Shown here piece after piece: positions 27,914 through 38,043 of a DNA stretch of 64,000 nucleotides. Source of the stretch: Marinobacter goseongensis (lineage in GTDB: Bacteria; Pseudomonadota; Gammaproteobacteria; Pseudomonadales; Oleiphilaceae); the NCBI RefSeq assembly GCF_023156235.1, contig NZ_JAKZAI010000012.1, positions 1 to 64,000 on the forward strand, read 5' to 3'. The position numbers and the translations under genes were made by a program. Each line of letters opens with the position of its first letter. The stretch's first letter is position 1. Under the pieces are notes generated by a model that saw nothing but the letters and a program-made list of their open reading frames with translations, did not search any database and had not been told where the DNA came from.

Positions 27914-28880
27914 TGCGAAGCGCGTGGATACACAGGGTTATCAGGCTTCTCCGGAAACTGTGCGCGCTCTGGGGCGCGTGGCGGTTTTCATGGGGGGGGA
28001 CTCAGCGGAACGGGCGGTGTCGCTGAAAAGTGGCAACGCGGTACTCGCTGCGCTGCAGTCTGCCGGGGTAGACGCTTACGGTGTGGATGTTCAAGGCTGC
28101 CTGCTGCGCACCGTGGACAGCCCCGAGTTTGATCGCGTGTTCATTGCACTCCACGGCCGTGGCGGGGAAGACGGCACGCTGCAGGCCATCCTGTCCCAGG
28201 CCGGGATTCCGTACACCGGTAGCGAAATGCTGGCGTCGGCCCTGGCGATGGACAAGTTGCGCACCAAGTATGTGTTCGAAGGCTGCGGTCTGCCCACCCC
28301 GAAGTTCCGCGCCATGGGCGCCGTGAGCGAGGTTGACGACATTCTCCGTGATTTGTCGCTGCCCCTGAGTGTCAAGCCGTCCCGCGAGGGGTCGAGCATC
28401 GGCATTCGCAAGGTGACCAGTCGCGGCGAGCTCGCCGACGCCTACCTTGAGGCCAGTGCCCTCGATTCACTGGTGTTGGTAGAGGAGTGGGTTGAGGGGC
28501 CGGAATTTACCGTCAGCCTGCTGCAGGACAAGGCGCTTCCTGCCATCGGGCTGAGCACTGACCATGTGTTTTACGACTACGACGCCAAGTACCTGGCAGA
28601 CGACACCCGTTACCGGATTCCCTGTGGTCTGGATCCGGAAACCGAGCTTGAGTTACAGCACCTCGCTCTGGATGCGTTCCGGGTCATTGGATGCCGCACC
28701 TGGGGGCGGGTCGACATCATGCAGGATCGCGATGGCGGTTTCTGGTTGCTGGAAGTCAATACGGTCCCGGGCATGACCGACCACAGTCTCGTGCCCATGG
28801 CCGCTCGTGCGGCCGGTATCAGTTTTGAGGAACTGGTGGTGCGGATTCTCAAGGACACCCTGGAGGACGGCGATGCTTGA
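27906..28880 (+). CDS. ddl: D-alanine-D-alanine ligase
   Basis: Ddl joins two D-alanines for the MurF reaction. The 324-aa ATP-grasp enzyme has the N-terminal [29 protein letters not shown], the [11 protein letters not shown] clamp and the C-terminal [17 protein letters not shown] metal-binding motif. GTG 27906 has CAGGAG about 8 bases upstream and overlaps murC; the upstream TTG 27900 is less likely. Confidence 0.96.
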   Translation: MSDAKRVDTQGYQASPETVRALGRVAVFMGGDSAERAVSLKSGNAVLAALQSAGVDAYGVDVQGCLLRTVDSPEFDRVFIALHGRGGEDGTLQAILSQAGIPYTGSEMLASALAMDKLRTKYVFEGCGLPTPKFRAMGAVSEVDDILRDLSLPLSVKPSREGSSIGIRKVTSRGELADAYLEASALDSLVLVEEWVEGPEFTVSLLQDKALPAIGLSTDHVFYDYDAKYLADDTRYRIPCGLDPETELELQHLALDAFRVIGCRTWGRVDIMQDRDGGFWLLEVNTVPGMTDHSLVPMAARAAGISFEELVVRILKDTLEDGDA

Positions 28881-29715
28881 AAACCTTCTGATCCGGAGTC
28901 GGGCGGTACCGTCCGATCCCCCGCGGCGACGGGGGGCAACCACCCTCGGTCCCGAGAGGAACCGGTTCGGATTGTTGAAAGCGGTCCTGGCGGCAGTGCC
29001 CTGGCTGCAGGTGGGCATGGGTGCCGCGATTGTTCTGCTGGCGGCGATGATGCCCTGGGGGACCGGGCAGGTCCTCAATGCCATGGATCGTCAGATCATG
29101 GCGATTGACGTGAAAGGCACACTGGTCGGAGAAAGCCGGACGGATCTGGAGCGGAAAGCCGGCGACTGGATTGGCAAGAGCTTCTTCGCCACCGATCTGT
29201 CCGATATCAAGACTGAACTGGAGCTGCGTCCCTGGGTGGAATCGGCGGCGGTCAGACGGGTCTGGCCCGACCGGCTGGAAATCGAGATTCGTGAGAAAAA
29301 ACCGCTGGCCTACTGGAACGGTGACCGGTTGGTGAGCCGTGCCGGCGAGCTGTTTTCGCCCGGGAATCCCGAGGTTGCCGGGCGCCTGCCGAGACTGGCG
29401 GGGCCGGATGAGCGGGTCAAGGATGTGATTCGTATGGCCCGCACCATGAGTGAAACTCTGGGGGGGCACGGTCTGGGCTTTGCCGGTCTGACCCTCGAGC
29501 AGCGGGGCGCCTGGACCCTGACCCTGGCTAACGGCATTGAAGTGGTGCTGGGACGCGATCAGGTTGAGGAGCGCTTCGCGCGCTTTATTACCGTGTACGA
29601 GAACCGGCTGATCTCCCGAGAGGATGAAGTCAGCCAGGTGGATGCCCGCTACACCAATGGGGTGGCGGTTAAGTGGAAGTCGGACGTGGTGTCCGGCTCC
29701 GGAAAAAAATCATAG
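28873..29715 (+). CDS. ftsQ: Cell division protein FtsQ
   Basis: FtsQ is the bitopic hub linking early and late divisome proteins. The 280-aa product has a cytoplasmic N-terminus of about 40 residues, one membrane helix (about 43-62), a POTRA domain beginning IMAIDVKGTLVGES, and a beta domain with WPDRLEIEIREKKPLAYWN. ATG 28873 has CTGGAGGA upstream and overlaps the ddl stop by eight bases (ATGCTTGA); a longer TTG reading at 28807 is rejected. Confidence 0.94.
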   Translation: MLENLLIRSRAVPSDPPRRRGATTLGPERNRFGLLKAVLAAVPWLQVGMGAAIVLLAAMMPWGTGQVLNAMDRQIMAIDVKGTLVGESRTDLERKAGDWIGKSFFATDLSDIKTELELRPWVESAAVRRVWPDRLEIEIREKKPLAYWNGDRLVSRAGELFSPGNPEVAGRLPRLAGPDERVKDVIRMARTMSETLGGHGLGFAGLTLEQRGAWTLTLANGIEVVLGRDQVEERFARFITVYENRLISREDEVSQVDARYTNGVAVKWKSDVVSGSGKKS

Positions 29716-29751
29716 CAACGTCAAATTCAGACCTACGGTTTGGTGAAACAC

Positions 29752-30987
29752 ATGTCATCGGTTGAAACGGAAAACATGATTGTCGGCCTCGATATCGGAA
29801 CCTCCAAGGTGGTTGCGATTGTCGGCAAGCGCAAAATGGACGGGACCATTGAGGTGGTGGGCATTGGCTCGCACCCGTCACGGGGGCTGAAGCGTGGTGT
29901 GGTGGTGAATATCGAAACCACCGTGCAGGCCATCCAGCGCGCTGTCGAAGAGGCCGAGCTCATGGCGGGGTGCCGGATCCATTCGGTGTACGCCGGCATC
30001 GCCGGCAGTCACATCAAGAGTCTGAACTCCCATGGCATTGTCGCCATCCGTGACCGGGAAGTGACCCAGGCGGATATCGACCGGGTGATCGACGCTGCCC
30101 AGGCGGTGGCGATTCCGGCGGACCAGAAGATCCTCCACATTCTGCCTCAGGAGTTCGTCATCGACAGCCAGGAAGGCATCAAAGAGCCCATGGGCATGTC
30201 CGGCGTGCGTCTGGAAGCCAAGGTGCATCTGGTGACCTGTGCCGTCAACGCCGCCCAGAACATCGAGAAGTGCGTCAAGCGCTGCGGCCTCGAAGTGGAT
30301 GACATCATCCTCGAGCAGTTGGCCTCCAGCCACGCGATTCTCACCGAGGACGAAAAAGAGCTGGGCGTGTGTGTGGTGGATATCGGTGGCGGTACCACCG
30401 ACATCGCAGTGTTCACCGGTGGTGCGATCCGTCACACCGCGGTGATCCCCATCGCCGGCGACCAGGTCACCAATGACATTGCCATGGCGCTGCGCACGCC
30501 CACGCAGAACGCCGAAGAGATCAAGATCAAGTATGCCTGTGCGCTGACTCAACTGGCCGGCGCGGATGAGACCATCAAAGTGCCCAGCGTCGGAGATCGC
30601 GCGCCGCGGGATCTTTCGCGCCAGGCCCTGGCCGAGGTGGTGGAGCCTCGCTACGAGGAGCTGTTTACCCTCGTGCAGTCGGAGCTGCGCCGGTCCGGAT
30701 TCGAGGACCTCATCCCCGCAGGCATCGTGATCACAGGTGGTTCCTCTACCATGGAAGGGGTGGTGGAGCTGGCTGAGGAAATCTTCCATATGCCGGTCAG
30801 GCTCGCCTGTCCACAGAGGGTCTCCGGCATGACGGAAGTGGTCAACAACCCGATCTACGCTACCGGCGTGGGGCTGTTGATTCATGGTTTCCGCCAGATG
30901 GATCTGGGACGGACACCGGTGCTCAAGGGTGAAGAAGCACCCTCGCTGTTGGAGCGCATGAAAGCCTGGTTTACCGGTCATTTCTGA
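29752..30987 (+). CDS. ftsA: Cell division protein FtsA
   Basis: FtsA is the actin-like protein that ties FtsZ filaments to the membrane and recruits later division proteins. The 411-aa product has the nucleotide-binding motifs VGLDIGTSKVVAIVG and VVDIGGGTTDIAVF. The C-terminal amphipathic membrane-targeting helix reads LLERMKAWFTGHF. ATG 29752 is chosen over the upstream GTG and TTG codons at 29743 and 29740. It follows ftsQ by 36 bases and precedes ftsZ by 103. Confidence 0.96.
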   Translation: MSSVETENMIVGLDIGTSKVVAIVGKRKMDGTIEVVGIGSHPSRGLKRGVVVNIETTVQAIQRAVEEAELMAGCRIHSVYAGIAGSHIKSLNSHGIVAIRDREVTQADIDRVIDAAQAVAIPADQKILHILPQEFVIDSQEGIKEPMGMSGVRLEAKVHLVTCAVNAAQNIEKCVKRCGLEVDDIILEQLASSHAILTEDEKELGVCVVDIGGGTTDIAVFTGGAIRHTAVIPIAGDQVTNDIAMALRTPTQNAEEIKIKYACALTQLAGADETIKVPSVGDRAPRDLSRQALAEVVEPRYEELFTLVQSELRRSGFEDLIPAGIVITGGSSTMEGVVELAEEIFHMPVRLACPQRVSGMTEVVNNPIYATGVGLLIHGFRQMDLGRTPVLKGEEAPSLLERMKAWFTGHF

Positions 30988-31090
30988 CGGCGCCGGGTGG
31001 CAGTAAAGAAAGAAACGAAGGTATCTCGAAAACACAATCTCGAACAAACGGCCTGGCACAAGGCTGAAAACAGCACGAAGGAGTAGGGGA

Positions 31091-32248
31091 ATGTTTGAAC
31101 TCGTCGATAATGTCCAGCAAAACGCTGTCATTAAAGTAGTGGGTGTAGGTGGCGGTGGCGGCAACGCCGTTCGTCACATGCTTAACAGTGACATTGAAGG
31201 TGTGGAATTCATCTGCGCCAATACCGATGCGCAGGCTCTGTTTGATATGGACGCCCGCCAGATCATCCAGCTGGGTGGCAACATCACCAAGGGCCTGGGC
31301 GCAGGTGCAAACCCGGAAGTGGGGCGCCAGTCGGCCCTGGAAGACCGTGACCGTATTGCCGAGGCCATCAAGGGCGCCGATATGGTCTTTATTACCGCCG
31401 GCATGGGCGGCGGCACCGGCACCGGCGCAGCGCCTGTGGTGGCCGAGGTGGCTCGCGAGCTGGGCATTCTGACCGTGGCCGTGGTGACCAAGCCGTTCCA
31501 GTTTGAAGGCGGCAAGCGCATGAGCGTGGCGGAGTCCGGTCTGAAGGAGCTGGAAGAGAGCGTTGACTCCCTGATTACCATCCCCAACGAGAAGCTGTTG
31601 GCGGTCATGGGCAAGAAGACCAGCCTGCTGGACGCCTTTGCCGCGGCCAACGACGTGCTGCTGGGTGCGGTTCAGGGCATTGCCGACCTGATTACCCGCA
31701 ACGGCATGATCAACGTCGACTTTGCCGACGTGAAAACCGTAATGTCCGAAATGGGCATGGCGATGATGGGCACCGCCCGCGCAACCGGCGAAAACCGTGC
31801 CCGCGAAGCGGCCGAGGCGGCCATCCGCAGCCCGCTGCTGGAAGATATCAACCTGCAGGGCGCGAAGGGTATTCTGGTCAACATCACTGCCGGCATGGAC
31901 CTCAATCTGGGCGAGTTCTCCGAGGTTGGCGACATTGTGCGTGAGTTCGCGTCGGATTCCGCGACCGTGGTCGTGGGTACTGTTATTGATCCGGAAATGA
32001 CAGACGAGCTGAAAGTGACTGTGGTCGCGACCGGCCTTGGCGGTGATCGCGAAAAACCGACCAAGGTGGTGGATAACACCCGCTCCCTGGACGGCAAGAC
32101 CGATTACAACCAGCTGGATCGGCCTGCAGTGCTGCGTCGTCGTGCGGTGGCTCATGGTAATGTGGCAATCGATCAGAGCAAGGAAAGCGAAGAGCAGGGA
32201 GTCGACTATCTCGATATTCCCGCATTCCTTCGCCGTCAGGCTGATTGA
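31091..32248 (+). CDS. ftsZ: Cell division GTPase FtsZ
   Basis: FtsZ is the tubulin-like GTPase that forms the division ring. The 385-aa product carries [13 protein letters not shown], the tubulin signature [11 protein letters not shown], the T7 catalytic loop [11 protein letters not shown], and a disordered linker leading to the conserved C-terminal peptide [14 protein letters not shown] that binds FtsA and ZipA. AAGGAGTAGGGG provides a strong ribosome site. No clear promoter is seen in the 103-base gap before it. Confidence 0.98.
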   Translation: MFELVDNVQQNAVIKVVGVGGGGGNAVRHMLNSDIEGVEFICANTDAQALFDMDARQIIQLGGNITKGLGAGANPEVGRQSALEDRDRIAEAIKGADMVFITAGMGGGTGTGAAPVVAEVARELGILTVAVVTKPFQFEGGKRMSVAESGLKELEESVDSLITIPNEKLLAVMGKKTSLLDAFAAANDVLLGAVQGIADLITRNGMINVDFADVKTVMSEMGMAMMGTARATGENRAREAAEAAIRSPLLEDINLQGAKGILVNITAGMDLNLGEFSEVGDIVREFASDSATVVVGTVIDPEMTDELKVTVVATGLGGDREKPTKVVDNTRSLDGKTDYNQLDRPAVLRRRAVAHGNVAIDQSKESEEQGVDYLDIPAFLRRQAD

Positions 32249-32460
32249 TAATCTAGTGCAGGTGTGATCCGGTCCCGGTTTTCTGACGAATCAGAGAGCC
32301 ACAATGCCGGGTTAAGCGTGCATTGGATTGCCGTGTGTGGGCTTATTGTAAATTTCAGGCAAAGCCAGATTGGTTAAATGGTACTCAGTCTGACTTTCTG
32401 ATATTCTCCGAGCATAATTTTGCCCAGAATATCGCCAATTTGTGACGGAATGATGAACCG

Positions 32461-33378
32461 ATGATCAGACAACGGACACTTAAAAACACTATCCGTGCAA
32501 CCGGTGTGGGGTTGCACTCGGGGGAAAAGGTTTACCTGACCCTGAAGCCCGCACCCGTTGATTCAGGGATCATTTTCCGCAGAACCGATCTGGACCCGAT
32601 GGTCGAGATTCGCGCCTGCGCCGAAAATGTTGGTGAGACCATGCTGTCCACGACGCTGGTAAAAGACGGTGTCCGTGTGGCCACAGTAGAGCATCTGCTG
32701 TCCGCCATGGCTGGTCTCGGTATCGACAACTGCTTTGTGGAGCTCAGTGCTGCCGAGGTGCCCATTATGGACGGTTCAGCCGGTCCGTTTGTGTTCCTGC
32801 TGCAGTCTGCCGGCATCGCCGAGCAGGACGCTGCCAAGCGTTTCATTCGCATCAAGCGCGAAGTGACCATTGAAGAGGACGACAAGAAGGCGACCTTCCT
32901 GCCGTTTGAAGGCTTCAAGGTCAGCTTCGGGATCGACTTCGATCACCCAGTATTCAAGGGGCGCGCCCAGACTGCCACTGTTGACTTCTCCAGCACGTCG
33001 TTCGTGAAAGAGGTCAGCCGGGCCCGTACTTTCGGTTTCATGCGTGATATCGAGAAGCTGCGTGCCATGAACCTGGCCCTGGGTGGCAGTGTGGATAACG
33101 CCATTGTGGTGGACGACTACAAGATTCTTAACGAAGACGGTCTCCGTTACGAAGATGAATTCGTCAAGCACAAAGTGCTGGATGCTATCGGCGACCTGTA
33201 CCTGCTGGGCAACAGCCTGATTGGCGAATTTCGCGGCATCAAATCCGGTCACGACCTGAACAACAAGCTGCTGCGTAAGCTCAGGGCTGAAGAGGATGCG
33301 TGGGAAGTGGTAACCTTTGACGACGAGGCCACGGCTCCGATTTCCTACATGAAACCTGTGCTGGCGGCCCAGGCTTAA
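32461..33378 (+). CDS. lpxC: UDP-3-O-acyl-N-acetylglucosamine deacetylase
   Basis: LpxC carries out the committed step of lipid A synthesis and needs zinc. The 305-aa product opens [23 protein letters not shown]. The zinc ligands are in [11 protein letters not shown] (His) and [14 protein letters not shown] (His and Asp). Its location after ftsZ is standard. A 212-base spacer lies before it; I find no convincing promoter there, only TATTCT at 32402-32407 with a poor -35. A hairpin inside the convergent dciA gene probably ends its transcript. Confidence 0.97.
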   Translation: MIRQRTLKNTIRATGVGLHSGEKVYLTLKPAPVDSGIIFRRTDLDPMVEIRACAENVGETMLSTTLVKDGVRVATVEHLLSAMAGLGIDNCFVELSAAEVPIMDGSAGPFVFLLQSAGIAEQDAAKRFIRIKREVTIEEDDKKATFLPFEGFKVSFGIDFDHPVFKGRAQTATVDFSSTSFVKEVSRARTFGFMRDIEKLRAMNLALGGSVDNAIVVDDYKILNEDGLRYEDEFVKHKVLDAIGDLYLLGNSLIGEFRGIKSGHDLNNKLLRKLRAEEDAWEVVTFDDEATAPISYMKPVLAAQA

Positions 33379-33389
33379 GGCTGGATGCT

Positions 33390-33836
33390 TTAATCCCGGA
33401 CGTGGCTTGCGAGTTTTTCGAGAACCTCGCGTAATTGTTTGTCCTTCGTGTGCCCGGCTTCCTCTTTGAGGAGCCGGGCATTTTCGTTACTGAGCGGTGC
33501 CTTCTTGAATTTTGGTTTGTTGCGGAACCGCGCCGGCGCCACTTTCACCTTCAGTTTCCAGACAAATCGGAACAGCTCTTCGTTACGTAAACGTTCCATA
33601 ATCTCGTGTTGGCGAAAGCGGATCTGGCTGGCGGCGCCGGAAGTTTCTGCCGACAGCACCATTTCACCTTCGTGACATGCCACGAAGCGCGCACCGAGTG
33701 CGAGGTGATCGGGCAGGGCGGACAGCACAACAGCTTCAGCTTGCTGATGCAGTTCCGCTTTGTTCATTAATTCGCGAAGCACCGGGGCACGACGAAAGGT
33801 GTCCTGGGTCAATTTGAGGTCTGATCGCTTTTTCAT
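33390..33836 (-). CDS. dciA: DnaB helicase loader DciA (DUF721)
   Basis: DciA is the helicase loader used by bacteria that lack DnaC. The 148-aa product has the KH-like DUF721 core (residues about 20-85, with HLALGARFVACHEGEMVLSAETSGAASQIRFRQHEI) and a basic C-terminal tail. The position between lpxC and the M23 peptidase, in reverse orientation, is the pseudomonad arrangement. It ends 12 bases from the lpxC stop, so the two genes converge tightly. Confidence 0.9.
   Translation of the reverse strand: MKKRSDLKLTQDTFRRAPVLRELMNKAELHQQAEAVVLSALPDHLALGARFVACHEGEMVLSAETSGAASQIRFRQHEIMERLRNEELFRFVWKLKVKVAPARFRNKPKFKKAPLSNENARLLKEEAGHTKDKQLREVLEKLASHVRD
33451..33486 (+). terminator. Terminator for lpxC inside the dciA coding sequence
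   Basis: TGCCCGGC (33451-33458) and GCCGGGCA (33473-33480) with inner TCCTC/GAGGA form a long stem with one bulged base, followed by TTTT on the + strand. It lies inside the 3' third of dciA, 72 bases past the lpxC stop. Confidence 0.65.
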
Positions 33837-34067
33837 GGCCGCGTTTTCTCTCGACGACTCCGGTTACGATTGGTTACACTTCAGTACAGTTTGGCGGCAG
33901 TCCGTGTATTACACTCTTTTTACATTGTCTTGTGCATGAGTGTCCACGGGCGACTGCGATAATTTCAAGAACGTAGTTGTTGCTAAGGATGGCAGGCCCA
34001 CTCAGAACTTCTGAGGCGCAACACTACAGGATCGGGTTGCGGCTCTTCTATGAAAACAGAAGACGGT

Positions 34068-35006
34068 ATGAATATTATTTTCGTTGGCAAGCGCCACGGC
34101 AAATCTCGAGTGGTCGCAGTAAATGCGCCTGTTGCTGCTGCACTGGTTGTGGTTCTCCTCGTGCTGCTGGCTGTGGCGAGCTGGTCAGGTTACCGCGTGG
34201 CCGTGAGTCAGGCCGACGCGGCAGAACCCACGCCATCGGAACTGGTGATCGAGTGGAAGGCCAAGCTGAACACCCAGAAATCCGAGCTGGCGGAGATCGA
34301 GCTGAACGTTCAGCAACAGATTGATGCACTGACGCTTCGCCTGGGTGAAATGCAGGGGCGTTTGCTGAGGCTGGATGCCCTGGGTCAGCGCTTTGTGGAG
34401 TCTGGCCTGGTGGCCAGTGACGAATTTGATTTTGATCAGCCCGCTGCCGTGGGTGGCCCGGAAGATGCCGGCCTTTACGGGGACTCGTTTACAGCCCCGG
34501 AACTGACTTCGATGATTGACCAGTTGGCGAGGCGTATAGAGGATCGCGAGCAGCAGCTCCGGTTGCTGGATCAGTTGGCATCCCGCATGAAGCTGGAAGA
34601 TGAGCTGTTCGTTGCCGGGCGCCCGATCACCTGGGGATGGCTGTCTTCCCGCTACGGTTACCGGTCGGATCCTTTCACCGGCAAGCGCACCTGGCATGCC
34701 GGTGTTGATCTTGCGGGCAAAGAGGGCAGTGACATCATTGCCGTGGCTGGCGGTGTGGTGACCTACGCGGACGAGCGCTATGGCTACGGCAACCTGGTCG
34801 AGGTCGACCACGGTGACGGACTGGTCACTCGGTACGCCCACGCCAAATCGGTAGCGGTCAATGTCGGGGACCTGGTTCAGAAAGGGCAGGTTGTTGCTCT
34901 GATGGGCAGCACCGGCCGGTCCACCGGCCCGCACGTGCATTTTGAAGTGATTCGTAACGGCAGGTCCGAAAACCCGGAAACCTACATCCAGCGCGCCAGC
35001 CGCTGA
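34068..35006 (+). CDS. Membrane-anchored M23 family peptidase
   Basis: This 312-aa protein has a short cytoplasmic N-terminus, one membrane helix (about 20-40), a coiled-coil region with many Gln and Leu, and a C-terminal LytM/M23 domain. Zinc ligands are intact: RTWHAGVDLAG (His and Asp) and the late HxH in GPHVHFEV. It is therefore likely an active endopeptidase, or possibly an amidase activator. ATG 34068 (MNIIFVGKRHG) resembles starts of pseudomonad homologues; ATG 34050 would add six residues. It sits between dciA and secA in many gammaproteobacteria. Confidence 0.88.
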   Translation: MNIIFVGKRHGKSRVVAVNAPVAAALVVVLLVLLAVASWSGYRVAVSQADAAEPTPSELVIEWKAKLNTQKSELAEIELNVQQQIDALTLRLGEMQGRLLRLDALGQRFVESGLVASDEFDFDQPAAVGGPEDAGLYGDSFTAPELTSMIDQLARRIEDREQQLRLLDQLASRMKLEDELFVAGRPITWGWLSSRYGYRSDPFTGKRTWHAGVDLAGKEGSDIIAVAGGVVTYADERYGYGNLVEVDHGDGLVTRYAHAKSVAVNVGDLVQKGQVVALMGSTGRSTGPHVHFEVIRNGRSENPETYIQRASR

Positions 35007-35133
35007 TCTCGTCAGTCGGGAGCTGATCCTGCTCCCGCGCCTTTCCCTTTGATAACCACTCCCGTAATATCAGGACCTTACCTTGGACAGCGTGATGTCA
35101 CCCGTGCAAATGGCGCCGGTGTGAGCCCTGTCT

Positions 35134-35162
35134 TTTGTACTGCCGGCAAATAAGGGTAGAAT
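35134..35162 (+). promoter_or_regulatory. Promoter for secA
   Basis: TAGAAT at 35157-35162 is preceded by TTGTAC at 35135-35140 (16 bp spacing) or TTTGTA at 35134-35139 (17 bp). It lies 38 bases before the secA ATG. No secM-like arrest peptide is seen in the 193-base gap. Confidence 0.55.
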
Positions 35163-35199
35163 GCCGGCTTCCTCCGATTAATCAAAGAAGCAGTGGTCT

Positions 35200-37938
35200 A
35201 TGTTCACAAAGCTTGCAACGAAGATGTTCGGCAGTAAAAACGCCAGAGAAATCAAGAGAATGCGCAAGACGGTGCTGCGCGTTAGCGAACTTGAGGAGCA
35301 GTTTGGCAACCTGTCCGATACCGAGTTGCAAGGCAAGACCGCCGAGTTCCGCCGCCGGCTTGATGAAGGCGAAAAGCTCGATGCGATTCTGCCGGAGGCC
35401 TTTGCCACCGTGCGCGAGGCCAGTCGCAGGGTCATGGGCATGCGTCATTACGATGTCCAGCTGGTGGGTGGTATTACTCTGCACGAGGGGCACATCGCCG
35501 AGATGAAGACCGGCGAGGGTAAAACCCTGGTGGCGACGGCTGCGGTGTATCTGAATGCGTTGCCCGGAAAGGGCGTGCATGTCGTCACGGTTAACGACTA
35601 TCTGGCCCGCCGTGATGCCGATTGGATGGGTAAGCTGTACCGGTTCCTCGGGCTTCAGGTAGGCGTTGTGGTGGCCGGCCAGGCACCGGAGGAAAAGCGT
35701 GCCGCCTACCAGGCCGATATCTGTTATGGCACCAACAACGAATTCGGTTTCGATTACCTGCGCGACAATATGGCGTTCAGCACCGAGGACAAGGTCCAGC
35801 GCGGTCTGCACTACGCGATCGTCGACGAGGTCGACTCCATTCTTATTGACGAGGCCCGTACTCCGCTCATCATCTCCGGTGCCGCCGAGGACAGCTCCAA
35901 GCTCTATCAGGCCATCAATACCCTGATTCCGAACCTGGAGAAAGGGGAGGTCAGCGAGGAGGGCGAGCCCAGCGGCGACTTCACCATTGACGAAAAATCC
36001 CGTCAGGCGGAACTTACCGAGGGCGGCCACGAAAAGGTCGAGGAACTGCTGCTGGAGCGCGGCCTGCTGAAAGAGGGTGAAAGCCTTTACTCAGCCGCCA
36101 ACCTGAGCCTTTTGCACCACGTGCATTCCGCCCTGCGAGCGCACCACCTGTTCCAGAAAGATGTGGACTACATTGTTCAGGGCGATCAGGTGGTGATTGT
36201 CGACGAACACACCGGTCGCACCATGCCCGGGCGTCGCTGGAGTGAAGGCCTGCATCAGGCCATCGAGGCCAAAGAAGGGGTACGGATCCAGGCCGAAAGC
36301 CAGACCCTGGCCTCGACGACCTTCCAGAACTACTTCCGGCTCTACGACAAGCTTGCCGGTATGACCGGCACCGCCGATACCGAGGCGTTCGAATTCCGCC
36401 AGATATACGGTCTGGACGTGGTGGTGATTCCGCCCAACAAGCCGATTCAGCGGATCGATTACAACGATCTGATCTACCTGACGCAGGAAGAAAAGTTTCA
36501 CGCCATCATTGATGAAATCAAGGACGTGACCGCCGAGGGTCGTCCCATTCTGGTGGGTACCGCATCCATCGAGGCGTCCGAGCTGCTGTCCATGCTGCTG
36601 AAAAAGGCGCGGATTGATCACAAGATCCTGAACGCCAAGCAGCACGAAAGTGAGGCCCAGATCATTGCCCAGGCTGGTCGCCCGGGTGCTGTGACCATTG
36701 CCACCAACATGGCCGGCCGGGGTACCGACATCGTGCTGGGCGGTAACTGGGAGTTCGAGGTGGCGGGCATAGAAAACCCGACCGAAGAAGAGGCCGCGCG
36801 TATCAAGGCGGAGTGGACCGGGCGTCACAATCAGGTACTGGACGCCGGTGGTCTGCACATCATCGGTACAGAACGCCACGAATCCCGCCGCATCGACAAT
36901 CAGTTGCGCGGTCGTGCCGGACGCCAGGGTGATCCGGGCTCCTCCCGTTTCTTCCTGTCGCTGGAAGATAACCTGATGCGTATTTTTGCACCGGATCGCG
37001 TCAAGAGCCTGATGCAGGCCATGGGCATGAAGAAGGGTGAGGCCATTGAGCACCGCATGGTGACCAATGCCATCGAAAAATCCCAGCGCAAGGTGGAAGG
37101 CCGCAACTTCGACATGCGGAAAACCCTGCTGGAATACGATGACGTGGCCAATGACCAGCGTACGGTGATTTACGAGCAACGCAACGAGGTGATGTCATCG
37201 GACGATATTTCCGAGATGGTGACCACCATCCGTGAGGACGTGGTGGAGGCGCTGGTCAGCGAATATATTCCGCCCCAGAGCATGCCGGAGCAGTGGGACG
37301 TGGCAGGCCTTGAATCCCAGTTGCAGTCTGAAATGGCCATCGATCTGCCGGTGCAGAAGTGGCTTGATGAGGACAACAAGCTGTACGAGGAGAGCCTGCG
37401 CCAGAAGATTCTGGAGGCAATTGTCAGCGAGTATCAGGCCAAGGAAGCCGTGGCCGGCGCAGACTCCATGCGCAAGTTTGAAAAGCAGGTCTTCCTGCAG
37501 GTGATGGATACCCTGTGGAAAGAGCATCTTTCCAACATGGATCATCTGCGCCGGGGTATTCATTTGCGGGGCTATGCCCAGAAAAACCCGAAGCAGGAAT
37601 ACAAGCGCGAAGCCTTCAACCTGTTTGAAACCATGCTTGAGACCATGAAGCGGGACGTAACGCGGGTGTTGAGTCACGTGCGGGTGCAGAGCCGCGAGGA
37701 AATGGAAGAGGTTGAGCGTCGGCGCAAGGATGAACTGGAGCGTGAGCTGGCCAGGGCCAAGCTGCGTCACGATGAAACCAGTGCCACGGCCCAGAGACAG
37801 GCGGAGGATGGCGACAGCGACAGCCAGCAGGGTGCGCCGGAAACGTTTGTTCGACAGGAGCGCAAAGTGGGCCGAAATGAGCCCTGTCCCTGTGGGTCCG
37901 GCAAGAAGTACAAGCAGTGTTGCGGTAAGGTCAGCTAA
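35200..37938 (+). CDS. secA: Preprotein translocase ATPase SecA
   Basis: SecA drives preproteins through SecYEG. The 912-aa product has Walker A GEGKT at 105-109, the DEVD motif at 209-212, the preprotein cross-linking domain, [14 protein letters not shown] and the second motor domain with [10 protein letters not shown] and [13 protein letters not shown]. The zinc-binding tail carries Cys896, Cys898, Cys907 and Cys908. It has its own promoter and a terminator of its own. Confidence 0.98.
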   Translation: MFTKLATKMFGSKNAREIKRMRKTVLRVSELEEQFGNLSDTELQGKTAEFRRRLDEGEKLDAILPEAFATVREASRRVMGMRHYDVQLVGGITLHEGHIAEMKTGEGKTLVATAAVYLNALPGKGVHVVTVNDYLARRDADWMGKLYRFLGLQVGVVVAGQAPEEKRAAYQADICYGTNNEFGFDYLRDNMAFSTEDKVQRGLHYAIVDEVDSILIDEARTPLIISGAAEDSSKLYQAINTLIPNLEKGEVSEEGEPSGDFTIDEKSRQAELTEGGHEKVEELLLERGLLKEGESLYSAANLSLLHHVHSALRAHHLFQKDVDYIVQGDQVVIVDEHTGRTMPGRRWSEGLHQAIEAKEGVRIQAESQTLASTTFQNYFRLYDKLAGMTGTADTEAFEFRQIYGLDVVVIPPNKPIQRIDYNDLIYLTQEEKFHAIIDEIKDVTAEGRPILVGTASIEASELLSMLLKKARIDHKILNAKQHESEAQIIAQAGRPGAVTIATNMAGRGTDIVLGGNWEFEVAGIENPTEEEAARIKAEWTGRHNQVLDAGGLHIIGTERHESRRIDNQLRGRAGRQGDPGSSRFFLSLEDNLMRIFAPDRVKSLMQAMGMKKGEAIEHRMVTNAIEKSQRKVEGRNFDMRKTLLEYDDVANDQRTVIYEQRNEVMSSDDISEMVTTIREDVVEALVSEYIPPQSMPEQWDVAGLESQLQSEMAIDLPVQKWLDEDNKLYEESLRQKILEAIVSEYQAKEAVAGADSMRKFEKQVFLQVMDTLWKEHLSNMDHLRRGIHLRGYAQKNPKQEYKREAFNLFETMLETMKRDVTRVLSHVRVQSREEMEEVERRRKDELERELARAKLRHDETSATAQRQAEDGDSDSQQGAPETFVRQERKVGRNEPCPCGSGKKYKQCCGKVS

Positions 37939-37963
37939 CTCCGCATCTCGGCAAACACCCGAT

Positions 37964-38000
37964 GACCCGCACTCTGACCCCGTCAGGCTGCGGGTTTTTC
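37964..38000 (+). terminator. Terminator after secA
   Basis: ACCCGCA and TGCGGGT form a 7-bp stem with a long loop (itself containing TGACCCCGTCA), followed by TTTTCG. Confidence 0.7.
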
Positions 38001-38043
38001 GTTACCGCGACAGAGATTTCACGAAGACATCAGGAGAGTCACC

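Noticed and set aside
30971..32155. Long - strand frames opposite ftsA and ftsZ
   Set aside because: They mirror FtsA and FtsZ codons and contain no motifs; the + strand genes are certain.
35007..35199. secM-like arrest peptide gene upstream of secA
   Set aside because: No secreted open frame with an arrest motif is present; the M23 peptidase gene occupies the upstream position, as in pseudomonads.
36091..37179. A 362-codon - strand frame inside secA
   Set aside because: It is antisense to the conserved SecA motor domains and shows no protein family features.
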